From an uncultured bacterium (GTDB taxonomy: Bacteria > Bacillota > Clostridia > Oscillospirales > Ruminococcaceae): a stretch of 25,324 nt of DNA. Position numbers and translations under genes: made by a program. A model generated the notes under the pieces. The model was not told where the DNA came from and did not search any database. It was given only the letters and a program-made list of their open reading frames with translations. Location: positions 1-25,324 of the forward strand of contig CAJMQZ010000019.1 in NCBI GenBank assembly GCA_905215595.1. The letters run 5' to 3'. Within the stretch, counting starts at the first letter, position 1; every line of letters begins with the position of its first letter. Shown here one piece after another: positions 1 through 7,212 of the stretch.

Positions 1-289
1 GCTCAGAGGCAGAGTACTCGAACGGTGCCAGATTGTTGCTGCCCTTCACCTGCTCTGAGTAGCTGTATGGCCACACGGCGGGCAGCAGGTAGGCAAAGAT
101 GGCAATGGCAATGATGAACACAAAGCTGACCATGGCGATCTTGTTCTTCTTCAGGCGGCGGATACCGTCCTTCCAGAAGTTGACGCTTTCGCGCATGACC
201 ACCAGACTCTGCTTTTCCTCATTGCTGGCGGGCAGAAAATCCTCCGCGTTGAGCTGCAGGCTGAGCGGATTCTTTTTGATGTTTTCCAT
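1..289 (-). CDS. oppC: Oligopeptide ABC transporter permease OppC/DppC, N-terminal part (runs off the window)
   Basis: Inner-membrane permease subunit of a peptide ABC importer, pairing with the OppB-type permease transcribed just before it. The 96 visible residues start MENIKKNPLS, have a charged cytoplasmic stretch ending RRLKKNKIAM, then one membrane segment (about residues 52-70, VSFVFIIAIAIFAYLLP) followed by WPYSY. This is the usual OppC N-terminus (OppC_N region). The start is the ATG at 287-289, preceded by AAAGGAGCG at good spacing. The gap to the upstream oppB is 18 bases, so the two are one operon. The rest, including the EAA loop that contacts the ATPase, lies before base 1. The peptide specificity cannot be told from this part. 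Confidence 0.85.
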   Translation of the reverse strand, partial: MENIKKNPLSLQLNAEDFLPASNEEKQSLVVMRESVNFWKDGIRRLKKNKIAMVSFVFIIAIAIFAYLLPAVWPYSYSEQVKGSNNLAPFEYSASE

Positions 290-307
290 GAAAATCGCTC
301 CTTTCTC

Positions 308-1225
308 TTACTGCAGCTTGATGCGCGGGTCAATGATCTTATAAAGGATATCCACGACCACGTTTGCAATGATGACCATGCTGGACAGCAGGATGGTGGT
401 GCCCATGATCATAGTGTAGTCACGGTTGGTGATGGCAGACACGAAGTCGCGGCCCAGACCGGGCACGGAGAAGATCTTTTCCACCACGAAGGAACCAGTC
501 ATCAGGCCGGCCAGCATGGGGCCGACGTAGGTGATGACAGGCAGGATGGCGTTGCGCAGTGCGTGCTTGAACAGGATCATGAACTGGGACACGCCCTTTG
601 CGCGGGCAGTGCGCATATAGTCCTGACCCATGACGTCCAGCAGGCTGGAGCGCATCAGACGGGTGATATAAGCCGAGGGATAGATGGCCAGTGCGGTGAC
701 CGGCATGATATAGGCGGCTGCGCTGTTCAGACCAACGGTAGGCAGCACCTTCATGTTCATACCAAACTGGTACAGAAGCAGCACGCTGGAGATAAAGCTG
801 GGGATCGCGATGCCACAGGTAGCAAACACGATAATAACGTTATCCAGCCACTTGCCGCGGTTGTAAGCGGAAATGCAGCCCAGCGGGATGCCCACGCACA
901 GAGCCACGACCACTGCAATGCCTGCCAGACGGCAGGACACCGGCAGCTTGCTGGCAATGATCTGGTTCACGGTACGGCCGCGCTGACGCAGGCTCAGACC
1001 CAGATCGCCATGCAAAAGGCTCTTCATGTAGTTGACGTACTGCACACTCAGCGGCTTATCAAGGCCATACTTTTCGGCCAGAGCCTGCTGAGCAGCGGCA
1101 CTGATGGACTTTTCTGCCACGAACGGGCCACCGGGGACCAGGTTCATGACAAAAAAGGTAACCGTGGCCACAATGAAGATACTGAAGATACCCATTGCGA
1201 CACGCTTGATGATGTACTTTGCCAT
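308..1225 (-). CDS. oppB: Oligopeptide ABC transporter permease OppB/DppB
   Basis: Permease subunit of a peptide/nickel-type ABC importer, 305 residues, the normal family length. It opens MAKYIIKRV with a first membrane helix (about residues 9-30, FSIFIVATVTFFVMNLVPG), the OppB N-terminal signature. A long external loop with KYGLDKPLSVQYVNYM follows, then several helices. The cytoplasmic EAA-type motif is DYMRTARAKGVS...LFKHALRNAILP, and the protein ends VDILYKIIDPRIKLQ, typical of DppB. The frame is open upstream to 1393, but the start at 1223-1225 fits because the protein then begins exactly at the family N-terminus and a GGAG sequence lies upstream. oppC follows on the same transcript. A promoter and a long leader precede it. 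No binding protein or ATPase is in the window; they may lie beyond base 1. Confidence 0.92.
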   Translation of the reverse strand: MAKYIIKRVAMGIFSIFIVATVTFFVMNLVPGGPFVAEKSISAAAQQALAEKYGLDKPLSVQYVNYMKSLLHGDLGLSLRQRGRTVNQIIASKLPVSCRLAGIAVVVALCVGIPLGCISAYNRGKWLDNVIIVFATCGIAIPSFISSVLLLYQFGMNMKVLPTVGLNSAAAYIMPVTALAIYPSAYITRLMRSSLLDVMGQDYMRTARAKGVSQFMILFKHALRNAILPVITYVGPMLAGLMTGSFVVEKIFSVPGLGRDFVSAITNRDYTMIMGTTILLSSMVIIANVVVDILYKIIDPRIKLQ

Positions 1226-1296
1226 CGTTTGATGCCACTCCAATCCTATCAATGAATTACTGTTTTTGCTCTCAGGCCGAGCCATACTTTCCCGCA

Positions 1297-1396
1297 GTCC
1301 GCCAGCCTCACACATAACGGACGTCTGTCCTTGGCACGCGGACAGAAAAGCGAATAATAAAACGATGGCATCTTGCGGTCGCATAAACACCATCGT
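1297..1396 (-). promoter_or_regulatory. Structured 5' leader of oppBC with three tandem stem-loops
   Basis: Between the predicted start of transcription (about 1414) and the oppB start there are about 190 untranslated bases. They can form three consecutive stems: ACGATGG/CCATCGT (1362-1368 with 1390-1396), TCTGTCC/GGACAGA (1324-1330 with 1340-1346) and GTCCG/CGGAC (1297-1301 with 1318-1322). I do not recognise a known riboswitch class and see no terminator-like T run. It could be a cis-regulatory RNA or a dispersed structured repeat. Confidence 0.4.
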
Positions 1397-1420
1397 CCAT
1401 ACCCGAGAAACACTCTATCT

Positions 1421-1449
1421 ATTATAAAGATAACCACGATTTTTGTCAA
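1421..1449 (-). promoter_or_regulatory. Housekeeping promoter of oppBC
   Basis: On the minus strand, TTGACA (1444-1449) and TATAAT (1421-1426) are separated by exactly 17 bases, a perfect sigma-A consensus. The predicted start is near 1414. Confidence 0.85.
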
Positions 1450-1680
1450 TTTACATGAAAAGAATTCACTTCATTATAGCAAAGCATGAGTGAAATCTTA
1501 TACTTTATACAAATTTCCTGTACATTCGTAGGTAAAAGTGCTACTTTTCCGGCCTTTTGGAGGATTGTTTCGTTGGCGCGTACAATCCACCCTCCCCTGT
1601 CGGCGTAAAAGGCAGCGTCTCTGCCGCAGAGTCATCCCTCCATGTCCTTGGCATTTTTCTCCATATTACAGCAAAAAGGC
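1450..1680. other. Spacer without a recognisable gene
   Basis: The bases between the oppB promoter and the cps-operon terminator are A/T-rich up to about 1520, then GC-richer. Open frames here are short, lack ribosome binding sites and have low-complexity translations. I see nothing functional. Confidence 0.4.
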
Positions 1681-1745
1681 AAAACAAAGCCACCCGCAGC
1701 CCCTTCTCCGGCACGGTCGGTGCCCGGGAGATGTGCTGCGGGTGG
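1681..1745 (-). terminator. Terminator of the cps operon
   Basis: Read on the minus strand, CCACCCGCAGC (1735-1745) pairs with GCTGCGGGTGG (1690-1700), an 11-bp stem. A second inner hairpin (TCTCC...GGAGA) caps it and CTTTGTTTT follows. It lies about 20 bases after the last operon gene's stop. Confidence 0.75.
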
Positions 1746-1764
1746 TCATGGGTCGTTTTGCGGG

Positions 1765-2574
1765 TCAGGAGTACAGTTTTGCGGTCAGCCGGGAGTACAT
1801 GGCGCTCTTCTGTGCCTTATAGGAGGCCATCGCCTGATCTGCCAATGCGGTGCTCTGGCCGTTGGCGGTCAGAATGGCGCGCATCTGGCTGACGATGTTC
1901 TCCACTTCCCTGTCGTAGGACGCCTGCATCGCATACAGTCTGCCGCTTCTTGCCAGCACGATGGAGATCTTGCGCGCCTGTGTCTGCTGAGACTCCGGCA
2001 GCGATTTGAACTCTGCCTTTGCTCCGGCAATGCAGCTGTTCAGCTCTGCCTCGGCGCGCGCCTTGACGCTGTACAGCTGCTTCAGCAGTGCCTTGACCTC
2101 GGCCTCGTAGGAGGCCTCCTGTTTGCCGGACGAGGACGCCGGTTTTTCTGTGGCAGCTGCTGTACTGGAACTGGATGTACTGGTTGTGTTCTCCTGTTTG
2201 CCGGAGGAAGCAGTACTGCTGCTCTCTGTCCGGGAGGCAGAACTCGCCGAGGAGGCAGTGGAGCCTGCCGGAGCGAACACTGAATCCGCTCCCTCCTGCG
2301 GAGCACTGGTTGATGCCTCCTGTTCCCCGCCGCTGGACGCAGAAGTTTCGCCGGTCAGCTGCTCCAATGTGATATCACCGCTGAGCAACTTATCCAGTTC
2401 ATCATCCGTCAAAGTGACCTGTGTGCTATCTGCCGAAGCATCCGGCAGGGTTTCAGGAATACCGGCTGCCATACCGCGGAGGTAGAACAGCACCCCAAGG
2501 GCTGCTGCTGCCAGCAGAATCAGCAGCGCGCCCAGCACGATCATTACGATTTTCAGGACCTTATTTTTCTTCAT
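1765..2574 (-). CDS. Membrane-anchored Ser/Thr-rich protein of unknown function, last gene of the cpsCDB operon
   Basis: I do not recognise this 269-residue protein. It starts MKKNKVLK, then has one strong membrane segment (about residues 8-32, IVMIVLGALLILLAAAALGVL), so it is probably anchored with most of the chain outside. Residues about 45-75 are acidic (TLTDDELDKLLSGDITLEQL). Residues about 76-155 are a low-complexity Ser/Thr/Ala/Glu linker. Residues about 158-269 are Ala/Glu/Lys/Gln-rich, without Pro or Trp, and look helical, possibly coiled-coil (KALLKQLYSVKARAEAELNS). It is the fourth gene after cpsC, cpsD and cpsB and precedes the operon terminator, so a role at the envelope near the polysaccharide machinery is plausible but inferred. 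The start is poorly supported: no Shine-Dalgarno sequence sits at normal distance, and a GGAGGAG lies in the loop of a hairpin about 27 bases upstream. Confidence 0.75.
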   Translation of the reverse strand: MKKNKVLKIVMIVLGALLILLAAAALGVLFYLRGMAAGIPETLPDASADSTQVTLTDDELDKLLSGDITLEQLTGETSASSGGEQEASTSAPQEGADSVFAPAGSTASSASSASRTESSSTASSGKQENTTSTSSSSTAAATEKPASSSGKQEASYEAEVKALLKQLYSVKARAEAELNSCIAGAKAEFKSLPESQQTQARKISIVLARSGRLYAMQASYDREVENIVSQMRAILTANGQSTALADQAMASYKAQKSAMYSRLTAKLYS

Positions 2575-2585
2575 ACTAAAATCCG

Positions 2586-2618
2586 CTGCCCGGGCAGAAC
2601 ACTCCTCCGCCCGGGCAG
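2586..2618 (-). other. Strong intercistronic hairpin between cpsB and the next gene
   Basis: CTGCCCGGGC (2609-2618 on the minus strand) pairs with GCCCGGGCAG (2586-2595) around a loop that contains GGAGGAG. Only ATTTT follows, so it would be a weak terminator at best. It may act as an attenuator, a processing site, or a device that presents or buries the ribosome site of the downstream gene. Confidence 0.55.
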
Positions 2619-2637
2619 TTTTCTCCTTACTTTAGGA

Positions 2638-3390
2638 TCAGACCCATCTGCCCAAAAACTTTTTGGGCTGATGCAGGGTCGCAGCGTCCAGCTCCCGATC
2701 GTGGAACAGCTCATCGCCGTTGCGCACGATGCGAGCGGCGGTTTCCTTACCCAGCAGCTTTTCCAGCTGCTGCACTCCCTGTGCCATGTGTGGCGGGCGC
2801 TTGTCCGGGGAATGGGTATCGGTGGAGATGACATGAACTAGTCCCCACTGGATGAACTTGCACAGCTTTTTGCAGAGCTTGGGTTCCAGCAGGGCGCCGG
2901 CATTGATCTGCGCATAGGCACCGGCGGCTACCCAGTCGTACAATAGGGTGGGATCCTCCAGCACATAGGGGTAGCGCTCGATATGCGCGATCAGCGGCAC
3001 GATACCCTGCTGCTGCAAATTGTACAGGGTCTGCCGGATAAAATGCGGCTTGTGGGTGGTGGGAAACTCCAGCAGCAGATAGGCGGTGTCTCCCATGCAC
3101 AGCGCCCGGGTGTCCAGTTCGCACAAACCGGGAGAGAAGAACACCTCCGCACCCAGCTTGAAGTCAAACTGCATGGGCTGCCCTTCCAGTGCGGCGGTCA
3201 GCTGTTCAAAGGCAGCCTGACGCTTTGCCGTAAAGGCTTCCACCGTGGTGCGTTCGCTGTTGAAGTGGCTGGTGAACGCGATGTTGCGCACACCGTCCTC
3301 ATATTCCCTGCGCAGCAGCTCCAGAGAGACTGCTGTATCCTTTGCGCCGTCATCCATGCCGGGCAGAATGTGACAATGCAGATCGGTCAT
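2638..3390 (-). CDS. cpsB: CpsB/CapC-type tyrosine-protein phosphatase (PHP domain)
   Basis: Manganese-dependent phosphotyrosine phosphatase that removes phosphate from the CpsD kinase, as in the CpsB/YwqE family. The 250 residues match the family length. The N-terminal PHP metal motif is plain: MTDLHCHILPGMDDGAKD, with His5 and His7 as the first ligands. Further conserved pieces are FTSHF, the region around GAEVFFSP, PLIAHIERYPYV (about residues 133-144) and the late VISTDTHSPDKRPP (about 188-201), which carries the last Asp/His ligands. It lies 15 bases after cpsD on the same transcript, the usual kinase-phosphatase pairing. The start ATG directly matches the motif position in homologues. 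Confidence 0.92.
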   Translation of the reverse strand: MTDLHCHILPGMDDGAKDTAVSLELLRREYEDGVRNIAFTSHFNSERTTVEAFTAKRQAAFEQLTAALEGQPMQFDFKLGAEVFFSPGLCELDTRALCMGDTAYLLLEFPTTHKPHFIRQTLYNLQQQGIVPLIAHIERYPYVLEDPTLLYDWVAAGAYAQINAGALLEPKLCKKLCKFIQWGLVHVISTDTHSPDKRPPHMAQGVQQLEKLLGKETAARIVRNGDELFHDRELDAATLHQPKKFLGRWV

Positions 3391-3405
3391 AACAATGCTT
3401 CCTTA

Positions 3406-4170
3406 TTATTTACCGGCAGTGGCATCCTGCTTGCCGTAGGCATAGTTGTAGTTGTAAGCATAGCTGTATGCGTAGCTGGAGCCCTTGAGTGCCTTCTTCA
3501 TGTCGTAGCGGGTCAGCACGCTGCCCAGCACCTTGACACCGGCATCCTGCAGCTTTTTCACCGCACTGCGCACTGCATCGGCGGGGGCGTAGTCTGAGCG
3601 CACTACAAACATTGCACCATCCACATAGCGGCCGATGACGGCTGCATCGGTGACCACGGACACCGGGGGGGCATCAAAGATGACAAAATCGAACTTTTCC
3701 CGCAGGGCATCCACCATGGCCTGCATCTGCGGCTGGCTCAGCATCTCGGAGGGGTTCGGCGGCGGGGTGCCGGCAGGCAGGAAGGTCAGGTTCATTTCCT
3801 TCAGCTCCTGCAGAGCCTCGTCCAGCGTACACTGGTTGGACAGCACGTTGGAAACGCCCTTTACATTGTGACCAGCCTTCAGGCAGCGGTGCAGCACCGG
3901 CTTGCGCAGGTCGCAGTCCACCAGAGCCACCTTTTTGCCGCTTTCGGCCAGCGTCATTGCCAGATTGACCGCCACGTTGCTCTTGGATTCCTCCGGCACG
4001 GTACTGGTGATGACCAGCGTGTGCACGTCCATGGAGCCTGCCATAAAGTCCAGATTGGTGCGCAGAGACTTGTAAGCCTCCACATAGCCAAAGGGCATTT
4101 CCTTATCGGTGATCAGCTGCAGGGTGCGGTGCTCACCTTCTTTTTTCTTTTTACCAAACAGATTCCACAT
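3406..4170 (-). CDS. cpsD: CpsD/CapB-type bacterial tyrosine kinase
   Basis: Cytoplasmic BY-kinase that autophosphorylates a C-terminal tyrosine cluster and, with the CpsC membrane adaptor, controls polysaccharide chain length and export. The 254 residues have the family order: an adaptor-side motif around EAYKSLRTNL (31-40), the P-loop region ending VPEESKSN (58-65), Walker A' VALVDCDLR (81-89), Walker B FVIFDAPP (162-169), and a tail with seven tyrosines (YAYSYAYNYNYAY, about 234-246). The P-loop reads E-E-S-K-S-N where the textbook form is G-E-G-K-S-T; the catalytic Lys-Ser pair is kept. It sits 4 bases after cpsC and 15 before cpsB. I am sure of the family; the substrate polymer is unknown because no glycosyltransferase is present here. 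Confidence 0.93.
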   Translation of the reverse strand: MWNLFGKKKKEGEHRTLQLITDKEMPFGYVEAYKSLRTNLDFMAGSMDVHTLVITSTVPEESKSNVAVNLAMTLAESGKKVALVDCDLRKPVLHRCLKAGHNVKGVSNVLSNQCTLDEALQELKEMNLTFLPAGTPPPNPSEMLSQPQMQAMVDALREKFDFVIFDAPPVSVVTDAAVIGRYVDGAMFVVRSDYAPADAVRSAVKKLQDAGVKVLGSVLTRYDMKKALKGSSYAYSYAYNYNYAYGKQDATAGK

Positions 4171-4174
4171 CGTC

Positions 4175-4885
4175 TTACACCTCCGGGATCAGGCCCAGCA
4201 CGGGCAGGCCGAGCTTCTTCTGAACATCTTCGTCGTCCACAACAGTATCGTGCAGCAGGTGTGCCAGCACCAGAACGCCGCACACCAGAACAGCACCCAG
4301 CAGACCGGCCAGCACAACGTACTTCTTGGTCTGGGGGAACACCTTGTTGGGGTTGATGGCCACATCGCTCACCGTCTTGCAGGAACCGGCTTCTACCTTT
4401 TCCACCAGCACGTCAGGCACGATGTCCGCAATGGTCTGGACGATTTTGCCTGCACGCTTTGCATCGGTATCAGTGACCGTGACCTTCATGATCTGGGTAG
4501 CGTCCACATCGGCAACATCCACCATGTCGTACAGCTCGGCGTAGGTCATGTCCAGATTCAGTTCATCAATAACCTCGTTCAGCACGGTGTTGCCCTTGAT
4601 GATGACCGCATAGGTACTGATCAGGTTCTTGGCAGAGTTGAAGTTATCACTGGTGAAGGTAGTGGTCGTGTCCTGCCGGGTATTCACGATCATGTTGATG
4701 GAGGCCTGATACTTGGGTGTAAGCGCAAACATACACACCAGCAGGCAGATCAGCGCTGCTGCAACAGCTGCTGCCACGATCTGCACAATATGCGCCCACA
4801 GCAGGCGTGCCAGTTCCATCAGATCAATGGTCTCTTCGTCCTCCATGCTGCGGAGCGACTGTCCCATAGTTGTTTTTTCGTCCAT
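4175..4885 (-). CDS. cpsC: CpsC/CapA-type membrane adaptor (Wzz-domain polysaccharide co-polymerase)
   Basis: Membrane protein that activates the CpsD kinase and sets polysaccharide chain length. From the ATG at 4883-4885 it has 236 residues. DLMELARLLWAH (N-terminal Wzz motif) leads into the first membrane helix (about residues 33-54, IVAAAVAAALICLLVCMF). An external domain starts TPKYQASINMIV. It is followed by the PNKVFPQTKK proline-containing motif that precedes the second helix (about 197-220, YVVLAGLLGAVLVCGVLVL), and a short cytoplasmic tail DDEDVQKKLGLPVLGLIP, where it would meet CpsD. A GTG start 15 bases further up is possible, but that codon lies inside the AAAGG ribosome site. First gene of the cpsCDB operon. 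Confidence 0.9.
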   Translation of the reverse strand: MDEKTTMGQSLRSMEDEETIDLMELARLLWAHIVQIVAAAVAAALICLLVCMFALTPKYQASINMIVNTRQDTTTTFTSDNFNSAKNLISTYAVIIKGNTVLNEVIDELNLDMTYAELYDMVDVADVDATQIMKVTVTDTDAKRAGKIVQTIADIVPDVLVEKVEAGSCKTVSDVAINPNKVFPQTKKYVVLAGLLGAVLVCGVLVLAHLLHDTVVDDEDVQKKLGLPVLGLIPEV

Positions 4886-4965
4886 AACAGAAAAACTCAC
4901 CTTTCTTGTTTTCCGCAGTGCAAGAAATGTACACCGGGTTCCTATAGATACACATTCACTTTATA

Positions 4966-4994
4966 ATGATAACATATCTCGTTGTATTTTACAA
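4966..4994 (-). promoter_or_regulatory. Promoter of the cpsCDB operon
   Basis: Minus-strand TTGTAA (4989-4994) and TATCAT (4966-4971) with a 17-base spacer. The predicted leader is about 70 bases. The match to consensus is good but not perfect. Confidence 0.65.
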
Positions 4995-5050
4995 GCGGGA
5001 AATGCCATTTTCTACCGGCAAACAGATGGATAAAATGTGCCATGCCCCGT

Positions 5051-5093
5051 AAAAAAAAGGCATCCACAGCACCTTGTCGGCTGCGGATGCCTT
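5051..5093 (-). terminator. Terminator of the nucleoside ABC transporter operon
   Basis: Minus-strand stem AAGGCATCCGCAGC (5080-5093) pairs with GCTGTGGATGCCTT (14 bp with one G-U) and eight T follow. It lies about 30 bases after the last permease gene. Confidence 0.9.
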
Positions 5094-5120
5094 CATTTTG
5101 CGGATTTTTAGCGAATGCGC

Positions 5121-6038
5121 TTAACGGGAGCCCTTGTCGTAGGGGATACCCTCGGCCTTGGGTGCCATGCTGTTCTTGGAGGTAAAGGCCAGAATGACCA
5201 TGGAGGCCACGAAGGGCATCATATTATAGATGTTGCTGGACCAGTGCAGCTGTGCGAGGAAGGTGGAGTCTGCGATGTTGGCAAGGCTCTTGAACACAGC
5301 AAAGAACATTGCCGCGCCAAAGATGTGGAAGGGCTTCCACTGACCAAAGATCATAACTGCCAGCGCCAAAAAGCCTGCACCGGCCACGCCGACTTCAAAG
5401 TTCCAGGTCTGCACCGGGGGCACAATATAGGCCAGACCGCCGACGGCGCCCAGTGCACCGGAAAGGATGACACCGGCGTAACGCATCTTGTAGACGTTGA
5501 TGCCCACCGAGTCCGCAGCCTGCGGATGCTCGCCGCAGGCACGCAGACGCAGGCCAAAGCGGGTCTTGTACAGCACGATGTAGCTGACCACCAGCAAAAT
5601 CAGTCCCAACGGCACGAACACGCTGAGTTCCAGCCCGCCGATGCTGAACAGGAAGGGCTTGTTGGAGTAGTTCAGCTTGGCGCTGCCGCTCTCGCTGAAG
5701 TACTTGGAGATGACCACCGCAATGGCGGTAGCCAGCAGGTTCAGTGCCGTGCCGCCGATGGTCTGGTCCGCCTTCAGGTTGATAGAAGCAAAGGCCAGCA
5801 GCAGACTGTAAACCACGCCCGCCAGTGCCGCCACCAGAATGGAAATGAGCACCACAAGGAAGGGCGACAGGCTTGCAGGCAGCATGGTCAGGGTAAGCAC
5901 ACCGGCCACGCCGCCGATGACCATGATGCCCTCCAGCGCAATGTTGATGATGCCGGAATGTTCGCTGAACATACCGCCCAGTGCCACCAGCATCAGCACG
6001 ATGCCGTACAGCAGGGTATATTTGATCAGAAGCAGCAT
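5121..6038 (-). CDS. Nucleoside/simple-sugar ABC transporter permease (second subunit)
   Basis: Multi-pass permease of the BPD_transp_2 family (305 residues), corresponding to the shorter subunit of BMP-type nucleoside importers such as B. subtilis NupQ. It starts MLLLIKYTLLYGIVLMLVALGGMF, followed by the family motif SEHSGIINIALEGIMV (about residues 25-40). ADQTIGGTALNLLA (about 94-107) and the cytoplasmic coupling stretch FGLRLRACGEHPQAADSVG (about 171-189) are also typical. About eight hydrophobic segments are visible. It follows the longer permease with a single base between them and is the last gene of the operon, just before a strong terminator. Family assignment is sure; nucleoside as substrate is inferred from the BMP lipoprotein and the salvage enzymes close by. 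Confidence 0.9.
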   Translation of the reverse strand: MLLLIKYTLLYGIVLMLVALGGMFSEHSGIINIALEGIMVIGGVAGVLTLTMLPASLSPFLVVLISILVAALAGVVYSLLLAFASINLKADQTIGGTALNLLATAIAVVISKYFSESGSAKLNYSNKPFLFSIGGLELSVFVPLGLILLVVSYIVLYKTRFGLRLRACGEHPQAADSVGINVYKMRYAGVILSGALGAVGGLAYIVPPVQTWNFEVGVAGAGFLALAVMIFGQWKPFHIFGAAMFFAVFKSLANIADSTFLAQLHWSSNIYNMMPFVASMVILAFTSKNSMAPKAEGIPYDKGSR

Positions 6039-6039
6039 A

Positions 6040-7209
6040 TTACTTGCCCTCCTTTTTGGTCTTTTCTGCGGCAGATGCAGGCTCTGCGTTCACATTGGTC
6101 TTTTCGGCATTTCGGAACAGCAGGCTCTGGATCTTGCCCCGGAACAGCATGGAGAATGCGCACAGATAGATGATGATGCCGCTGATCAGATCCGAGATCT
6201 CAGTGGGGTAAAATTTGGTGGACAGGAAGGAGCCGCCGACCGAGATGTGGGAGATGAACAGCGCGGAGAACACGGTACCGATGGGGTTGGAGCTTGCCAG
6301 CAGTGCCACCGAGATACCGTTGAAGCCCATGCCCGGCAGGCTGGTGGAGTTCAGCGGGTTCCACTGGGACACGTTGGACAGATAGAACAGGCCTGCGCCG
6401 AAGCCCGCCAGCGCACCTGCAATGGCCATGGAGAGGATGATGTTCTTCTTCTCGTTGATACCGGCGTAACGGGCGGCGTTCTTGTTCAGGCCAACGGCCT
6501 TGAGCTCGTAGCCGAAAGTAGTCTTGTTCAGCACCACCCAGATCAGCACGGCCACCGCTGCCGCCAGAAAGATGGCAATGGTGGTGCTGTTGGTCTGGAA
6601 CAGCTTGTTCAGACCAAAGTCCGGGATCAGGGACTGGGCAAAGTCGGCGTTCTTGCTCAGGTTCAAAGTACGGGTGTTGCGCACATCGTACATGGGGCCT
6701 GTGCCGTTCTGGTAGATGAGCTCATTCACCAGATACAGGCCGATCCAGTTGAACATAATGGAGGTAATGACCTCGTTGATGTTGAAGTAGGCCTTGAAGA
6801 AACCGGGGATCGCGCCCCACAGGCCGCCCAGCACGGCTGCTGCCAGCAGGCAGACGAACCAGGGCAGCTTGAGCATGATGGCGCAGTACAGCGCACCGTA
6901 AGCGCCCAGCGTATACTGACCGGCTGCACCGATGTTGAACAGGCCGGTCTTGAAAGCAAAGGCCACAGACAGACCGGTCATGATCAGGGGTGCGGCATTG
7001 GCAAGCTCCTTGCCCACGCCGTAGGGGGCATCGTGGAAACCGCCCTTGAGGATGCGCACAAAGCCATCGCCCCATGCGTGTGCGGGGTTGATGGCTATCA
7101 GCACCAGAAAGCCCACCAGCAAACCAATCAGGATGCACAGCAGTGCAGCCAGCACGCTGGTAACAGAACTTTGCAGGCTGCCGCTGCGGGAAAGTTTTTT
7201 CTTATTCAT
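6040..7209 (-). CDS. Nucleoside/simple-sugar ABC transporter permease (first subunit)
   Basis: Longer permease (389 residues) of the BMP-type importer, comparable to B. subtilis NupP. After a basic N-terminus (MNKKKLSRSG) comes a hydrophobic segment (about 15-40). Typical family stretches follow: TGLSVAFAFKTGLFNIGAAGQYTLG in the middle of the first third, NEVITSIMFNWIGLYL, and the cytoplasmic coupling region TTFGYELKAVGLNKNAARYAG. The C-terminus is charged (EKTNVNAEPASAAEKTKKEGK). The ATG at 7207-7209 has GGAGGAG nine bases upstream, inside the end of the ATPase gene, so the genes are tightly coupled. The next permease starts one base after the stop. Confidence 0.9.
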   Translation of the reverse strand: MNKKKLSRSGSLQSSVTSVLAALLCILIGLLVGFLVLIAINPAHAWGDGFVRILKGGFHDAPYGVGKELANAAPLIMTGLSVAFAFKTGLFNIGAAGQYTLGAYGALYCAIMLKLPWFVCLLAAAVLGGLWGAIPGFFKAYFNINEVITSIMFNWIGLYLVNELIYQNGTGPMYDVRNTRTLNLSKNADFAQSLIPDFGLNKLFQTNSTTIAIFLAAAVAVLIWVVLNKTTFGYELKAVGLNKNAARYAGINEKKNIILSMAIAGALAGFGAGLFYLSNVSQWNPLNSTSLPGMGFNGISVALLASSNPIGTVFSALFISHISVGGSFLSTKFYPTEISDLISGIIIYLCAFSMLFRGKIQSLLFRNAEKTNVNAEPASAAEKTKKEGK

Positions 7210-7212
7210 GTG

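Noticed and set aside
1226..1393. N-terminal extension of OppB with a signal-like LLFAFLSAC stretch
   Set aside because: OppB homologues start at MAKYIIKR, and the extension has no ribosome site at its first ATG. It overlaps the structured leader, so I treated it as untranslated, while noting it in the findings.
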